NCBI GenBank assembly: GCA_035275065.1
Contig: DATENM010000061.1
Coordinates: 79,495 to 143,494, forward strand
DNA length: 64,000 bases
Reading direction: 5' to 3'
Origin: Blastocatellia bacterium
Lineage (GTDB): Bacteria > Acidobacteriota > Blastocatellia > UBA7656
The notes under the pieces were generated by a model that was given only the letters and a program-made list of their open reading frames with translations, was not told where the DNA came from and searched no databases. A program made the position numbers and the translations under genes. Positions within the stretch are counted from its first letter, which is position 1, and each line of letters starts with the position of its first letter. Below, piece after piece: positions 59,956-64,000 of the stretch.

Positions 59956-61485
59956 ATGAAGATCAAGTTGACCGTCCATAGCCTTGCGCTTCTGCTCGCC
60001 CTGCTCGCCGCGCTGAGTGTGCGCGCCGCCAGCGCCGCGCCGGCCAGCGACGACAAGAGCGCCGTCCCCGCGAGTGACACGACCAGCGCCGCTAAAAATG
60101 ACGCCTCTAGCACCGCTAAAACGCCTTCGGTCGAAGACCGTGTGCGCGCCCTCGAACAGCTCATCGAGCAGCAGCAGCGCGAAATCCAGCAGCTGCGCGC
60201 CCTCGTCGAAAAACATGACGTCGAGAGCCCGACCGCGCGGCCCGCATCAATGACCGCCGCGCCGGCAGCCGCTCTGGCAACGCAAGCGCCGGCAGCCGGT
60301 AAAAACGAAACCGCCGACCAGACGCAGAAGCACGTGGATGAGCTTTACAAGCGGTTCGGCGCGCTGCGCATGAGCGGCGACCTCCGTTTTCGTTATGAAG
60401 CGTTCCGCAACCAGGGCTTCGACGCGCTGCTGACGCCGCCAGATCGCAACCGCCTGCGGGTGCGCGCCCGACTGGCGCTCGACGGCACAATCAATAAGAA
60501 TTTCGATTGGGGCCTGAAGCTCGCCACAGGCATCTTCACCGACCCGATCAGCAGCAACCAGACGCTCACGGATTTCTACGAGCGCAAGCCCTTCGCGCTG
60601 GAACGCGCCTTCATTCGCTATGACTCAAGAGGCGATCAGGTCGGCGTGCAGCTTGTCGCCGGCAAGTTCGAGCCGACTTTCCGCCGCACGCAGATGGTCT
60701 GGGACGACGATGTCAACGTCGAAGGCGCGTCCGAAGCGCTCTACTTCAAGAGCCACTCGCCGCTCAGACAGGTGAAGCTGGTCGCCTTCGAGTTGCCGTT
60801 CAATGAAGTGGCTGCCGGCAAAGACGGCGTGCTGTATGGCGGACAGGTGCAGACTGACTGGCAGTTTTCATCCAAAGTGTCGGCCAACGCGAATGTCGCT
60901 TATTACGACTGGAACCATGCGGATCAGGTGGTCACGGGGCTCGGCGCGCTGGCCACGCAGGTGAATGGCGGCATCACCAATGGCGCTGGCTTCACCGGCA
61001 ATCAAAACGGCGCGCTCGGCACGACCAACCGCCTCGTTCGCAACGCCGCGGGGCAGCCCGTCGGCTTTCTCGCCGGCTTCAACCTCGTAGACGTTCTCGG
61101 CAACCTCACATGGCAGGCGACCGGGCGATTCCCCGTCAGCTTCGTCTTCGACTACGTTCACAACGCCACGGGCCGCGTGAGCGACGAGAAGGACGGCTTC
61201 TGGCTCGGCGGCCAGGTCGGTCAGTTGAAAGAGAAAGGCGACTGGTTGTTCAGTTACGCCTTCACGCGCATTGAGCAGGACGCCGTGCTGGTGCCGTTCA
61301 ACTTCAGCGACATCCTCGCCTCGAACAGCCGCGTCCACATGCCGACGGCCGCCTATCAGATCGCGGGCGGCGTGACGCTGCAATGGACGGGGCTCTTCTC
61401 ACAGCGCGCCAACAAGGTTGTTGTGACTTCACCATTTGATCGCTACCTCAACCGCATGCAGTTCGACGTGGTCTACAAGTTCTGA
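59956..61485 (+). CDS. Putative outer-membrane porin with N-terminal coiled coil
   Basis: 509-residue outer-membrane beta-barrel protein. The signal peptide is about residues 1-27 (LALLLALLAALSVRAASA), followed by an Ala/Ser-rich stretch, a short trimeric-type coiled coil (about 58-90, VEDRVRALEQLIEQQQREIQ) and a barrel starting LRMSGDLRFRYEAFRNQGFD. It ends with the C-terminal Phe signature (MQFDVVYKF). Alternating strands such as GVQLVAGKFEPTFRRTQMVW and FPVSFVFDYVHNATGRVSDE run throughout. It belongs to the putative-porin type that forms OprP- or OprO-like trimers; substrate unknown. AGGAGG sits 7 nt before the ATG. Alone, 150 nt before the DUF4139 gene. Confidence 0.87.
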   Translation: MKIKLTVHSLALLLALLAALSVRAASAAPASDDKSAVPASDTTSAAKNDASSTAKTPSVEDRVRALEQLIEQQQREIQQLRALVEKHDVESPTARPASMTAAPAAALATQAPAAGKNETADQTQKHVDELYKRFGALRMSGDLRFRYEAFRNQGFDALLTPPDRNRLRVRARLALDGTINKNFDWGLKLATGIFTDPISSNQTLTDFYERKPFALERAFIRYDSRGDQVGVQLVAGKFEPTFRRTQMVWDDDVNVEGASEALYFKSHSPLRQVKLVAFELPFNEVAAGKDGVLYGGQVQTDWQFSSKVSANANVAYYDWNHADQVVTGLGALATQVNGGITNGAGFTGNQNGALGTTNRLVRNAAGQPVGFLAGFNLVDVLGNLTWQATGRFPVSFVFDYVHNATGRVSDEKDGFWLGGQVGQLKEKGDWLFSYAFTRIEQDAVLVPFNFSDILASNSRVHMPTAAYQIAGGVTLQWTGLFSQRANKVVVTSPFDRYLNRMQFDVVYKF

Positions 61486-61634
61486 AGCACAGATTCCCGG
61501 AACCGTTCGCGCGCGGGCGGTGTCAAATCCTGAAGCGGTCATTAAACGGGGGCGGCGCGGCTGCAAAAAGCTTGCGGCACGCCGTTCCCGTTAATGGTTT
61601 CAGCCACCGCGCAAAACTGTTTCCGAGGAATCGA

Positions 61635-63824
61635 ATGAAACTTATCGCCCTGTGTACTGCCCTGCTCCTGATGGCCGAGCCGCTTGCGGCGCAGACCCGC
61701 GCGGCGCGGCGTGTGCCGAACCCGCCGCCCGCTCAATTCGCTTCAACGCCCGCGCCGCCGGCACGGACGCTGCCGATTCACCGCGTCATCCTCTACAGCA
61801 ACGGCGTCGCCTACGTCGAGCGGCGCGGCCCCGTGGCCGGTCACGCCGAGATCAACCTGCCATTCAAGCAGTCACAGGTTGATGATGTGCTGAAGTCGCT
61901 GCTCGTGCTCGACCTGGGCAAAGGCCGCATCGGCGCGGTCAGCTACAATTCGTCCGCGCCGCCATCGTCGCGCCTGCAAGAGATTCCCTTCTCGCTCGAC
62001 GCCAACAGCGACGCCGACGGCGAGGGCAATAAAGACGGCGGTCTGGTCGCTGTGCTCAAGCAACTGCAAGGCGCGCGCGTCGAGGTGACGACGGCGACGC
62101 GCGCGGCGCGCGGCGCGATCCTCACCGTCGAAGAACGCAAGACGCAGATAGACGCGAACAAGCCGCCCGCCATCATTCGCACGCTGGTCGTTGCGTCGGA
62201 GAGCGGCGAGATAGCGAGCTTTGACCTCAACGACGTGCGCGCCATCCGGCTGCTCGACGAAGGCGCGCGGCATGACATTAACGAGTTCGCCAACGCGACG
62301 GCCTCCGCGAGACGGCGCGACGCCAAGACGATCTCGGTGACCAGCGACGGCGACGGCGCGCGCGAGATGGTCGTCAGCTACACCGTCGCCGCGCCGATCT
62401 GGAAGACCACTTATCGCGTCGTCCTGAACAACGAAGGCAAGCCGTTCTTTCAAGGCTGGGCGATTGTGGATAACGTCGGCGAAGAGGATTGGACGAGCGT
62501 GCAGTTATCACTGGTCAGCGGCTCGCCCGTGTCGTTCATTCAGCCGCTCCAGCAGCCGCTCTACCGCCACCGCCCCGTGATGGAGATTCCCGACGACCTT
62601 TCACTTGAGCCGCAGGTGTACGAGCCGGCCGAAGGCCATGGCTACAACATGGGCGGCGGCTCGCTAAGGGCGGGCAGAGCCGGCGGCGTCGCGGGAGGTG
62701 TTCCTGGCGGCGTGGCCGGCGGCATCGGGAGCGGCGTCGGCTCAGGCAGTGGGCCGGTCCCGCCGGCCGACGCGCCGAAGACCAGCTTGAGTGACGCCAT
62801 CTCTGAAGAAGAGTCGGGCGTCACGGCCGCCGCCAAAGGCAACGAAGTCGGCGACCTCTTCGAGTACCGTATCGAGCAGGCCGTCACCGTCCTGCGTGAC
62901 CGCTCGGCGCTCATCCCCATACTGCAAACTCAGATGGAAGGCGAGCGCGTCTCGATCTACAACGAAGCCGCGCGCAAGGATCGGCCGATGGGCGGGCTGC
63001 GGTTGAAGAATACTTCGCCGCTGACGTTGGAAGGCGGCGCGCTGACCGTTCTCGACGGCGACGCCTACGCCGGCGAGGCGTTGATGGAACGGCTCAAGCC
63101 CGGCGAGGAACGCTTCATCTCGTTCGCGCTCGACCTCGGCACGCTCGTCACCACGCGCGACAAGAGCGACCGCCAGCCGGCCTTCATGGTTCGCGTCGTC
63201 AACGGCGTGTTGCAGGCGCACTATTACCGCAGCGAAAGGAAAGTCTACACGCTGACGAATCAGACAGACCGGCCGCGCACGGTCTTCGTCGAGCATCCTT
63301 ATCGCGACAAGTGGAAGCTGTCGGACGACACGGCGAAGCCCTACGAGACGACCGCCTCGTTCTACCGCTTCCGCGTCGAGCTGCCGCCGCGCCAAGCCGT
63401 CGAGCTTCCGGTGACCGAGCGCCTCGCGCTGATGGACAGCTACGCGCTGACCAACCTGACGGCCGACGACATCAAGTTGTTTGTGGCGAATGGTTATATT
63501 GACGACGCGACGCGGGCGGCGCTCGACCGCATCATCGAGATCAAAGGCAAGATCGCCGCCGTTGACGCGCGAGTTCAGGCGGCCGACCGCGAGGCGGCGG
63601 AGATCGCGGCCGATCAGGCGCGCTTGCGTGAGAACATCAAGGCGCTGAGCAAGGAGAGCGAAGCGCGCCAGCTCATCGCGCGCTACGTGGCGAAGGCCGG
63701 CGAGCAGGAGTCGCGCCTCGAACAACTGGCGAACGAGCGCAAAGCCGCCGCCGCCGAGCGCGCCTCGCTGCAAGCCGAGTTGAACGCGGCTGTCATCAAT
63801 CTGAAACTCGACCGCAAGCTCTGA
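61635..63824 (+). CDS. DUF4139 domain-containing exported protein
   Basis: 729-residue exported protein. The signal peptide is about residues 1-19 (LIALCTALLLMAEPLAAQ). The N-terminal DUF4140-like part starts HRVILYSNGVAYVERRGPVA, followed by the DUF4139 core (APIWKTTYRVVLNNEGKPFF; GWAIVDNVGEEDWTSVQLSL). A Gly-rich linker (about residues 340-375; GVPGGVAGGIGSGVGSGSG) interrupts the core. The C-terminal 110 residues are a long coiled coil (IEIKGKIAAVDARVQAADRE to the end). The function of the family is unknown. ATG 61635 follows GGAA by 4 nt; a longer frame from 61572 is unlikely. The stop is followed by a word-type hairpin. Confidence 0.85.
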   Translation: MKLIALCTALLLMAEPLAAQTRAARRVPNPPPAQFASTPAPPARTLPIHRVILYSNGVAYVERRGPVAGHAEINLPFKQSQVDDVLKSLLVLDLGKGRIGAVSYNSSAPPSSRLQEIPFSLDANSDADGEGNKDGGLVAVLKQLQGARVEVTTATRAARGAILTVEERKTQIDANKPPAIIRTLVVASESGEIASFDLNDVRAIRLLDEGARHDINEFANATASARRRDAKTISVTSDGDGAREMVVSYTVAAPIWKTTYRVVLNNEGKPFFQGWAIVDNVGEEDWTSVQLSLVSGSPVSFIQPLQQPLYRHRPVMEIPDDLSLEPQVYEPAEGHGYNMGGGSLRAGRAGGVAGGVPGGVAGGIGSGVGSGSGPVPPADAPKTSLSDAISEEESGVTAAAKGNEVGDLFEYRIEQAVTVLRDRSALIPILQTQMEGERVSIYNEAARKDRPMGGLRLKNTSPLTLEGGALTVLDGDAYAGEALMERLKPGEERFISFALDLGTLVTTRDKSDRQPAFMVRVVNGVLQAHYYRSERKVYTLTNQTDRPRTVFVEHPYRDKWKLSDDTAKPYETTASFYRFRVELPPRQAVELPVTERLALMDSYALTNLTADDIKLFVANGYIDDATRAALDRIIEIKGKIAAVDARVQAADREAAEIAADQARLRENIKALSKESEARQLIARYVAKAGEQESRLEQLANERKAAAAERASLQAELNAAVINLKLDRKL

Positions 63825-63830
63825 AGCGGT

Positions 63831-63935
63831 GACACGGCGACGCGGCGAAGGGGAGACACGGAGAAACAGGAGCGGTTCAGCTCAATCCTCTTCCTTCGCC
63901 GCGTCGCCGTGTCCCCATGTCTCCGCGTCTCAATC
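63831..63935. repeat. Octad-word hairpin, words GACACGGC/GACGCGGC and GAGACACG
   Basis: A perfect 20-bp stem, 63831-63850 with 63894-63913. A second word block lies inside on the left (GGGAGACACGGAGAAAC, 63851-63867) but outside on the right (CCCATGTCTCCGCGTCTC, 63914-63931), so word blocks are not in simple mirror order. It starts 6 nt after the DUF4139 stop. Confidence 0.9.
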
Positions 63936-64000
63936 AAGCGGCGCGGCGCGGGCGCGGCGCACCTTGCAAACGCACGGGCGGGCGCACGGCGCAACAGACG
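63934..64000 (-). CDS. Possible 3' end of a minus-strand gene (partial)
   Basis: The minus-strand frame ending with the TGA at 63934-63936 reads VCCAVRPPVRLQGAPRPRRA. It is open to the window edge. Arg/Pro-rich ends like this occur in real genes, but 67 bases are too few to identify a product and an alternative frame is also open. Confidence 0.25.
   Translation of the reverse strand, partial: VCCAVRPPVRLQGAPRPRRAA

Overview
The window reads as high-G+C bacterial chromosome, most likely an Acidobacteriota member (Blastocatellia-like). This is inferred from gene content: an orphan FtsX/MacB permease of the acidobacterial ADOP type, a large TPR-CHAT protein, a VPS10-like BNR-repeat protein, DUF4097 and DUF4139 proteins, many secreted peptidases and multidomain c-di-GMP proteins. 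There is no phage, plasmid, insertion sequence, CRISPR array, tRNA or rRNA gene that I can see.

Layout. 1-3.3 kb: a histidine kinase whose 5' part is cut off by a repeat element, then a minus-strand cupin/SDR/YihY run. 3.5-10.5 kb: glycine-zipper exported protein, TIM-barrel isomerase, DUF1080 protein plus hydantoinase-type amidase, and an unrecognised two-gene operon (8415-10442). 10.6-24 kb: sucC, VPS10-like protein, a small unknown protein, an amidohydrolase/DinB/S41 peptidase operon, aminotransferase, M64 peptidase, Kelch lipoprotein. 24-34 kb: recG, a stand-alone ClpB-D2-like AAA+ ATPase, an SDR, an HD-GYP/GAF/GGDEF protein and a subtilase with a 12-residue tandem repeat tail. 34-49 kb: UbiE-type methyltransferase, a GAF-PAS-GGDEF-EAL-PilZ-PilZ protein, a probable selenocysteine-containing disulfide oxidoreductase, DUF4097 protein, TPR proteins, DUF457 membrane protein, panE, alpha/beta hydrolase plus MFS transporter, GT39-like membrane protein. 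50-64 kb: lone receiver protein, TPR-CHAT protein, FecR/Ig-like protein, ADOP permease, mono-heme c-type protein, SDR, PilZ protein, porin, DUF4139 protein.

Three things stand out. (1) At 38432-39115 an otherwise intact two-thioredoxin-fold protein (PDO family) has an in-frame TGA exactly at the first Cys of its C-terminal CPYC motif, followed by a bacterial SECIS-like hairpin with an AGGU apical loop: a probable selenoprotein. (2) At least nine intergenic sites carry long, often perfect hairpins whose arms are tandem 7- or 8-nt words. The word differs from site to site, but both arms agree within a site; some share a common core, so they look like one element family with interchangeable word arms. 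One copy truncates the histidine kinase and another forms the leader of sucC. (3) A second palindrome family (GCGCAA-N-TTGCGC inside CTAGAG-type ends) occurs three times.

Functionally the window is housekeeping plus envelope and secreted protein genes, with a noticeable c-di-GMP component: HD-GYP/GGDEF, GGDEF/EAL/PilZ and a separate PilZ protein. Start sites were chosen from Shine-Dalgarno spacing where the longest frame looked too long; this is stated per gene.
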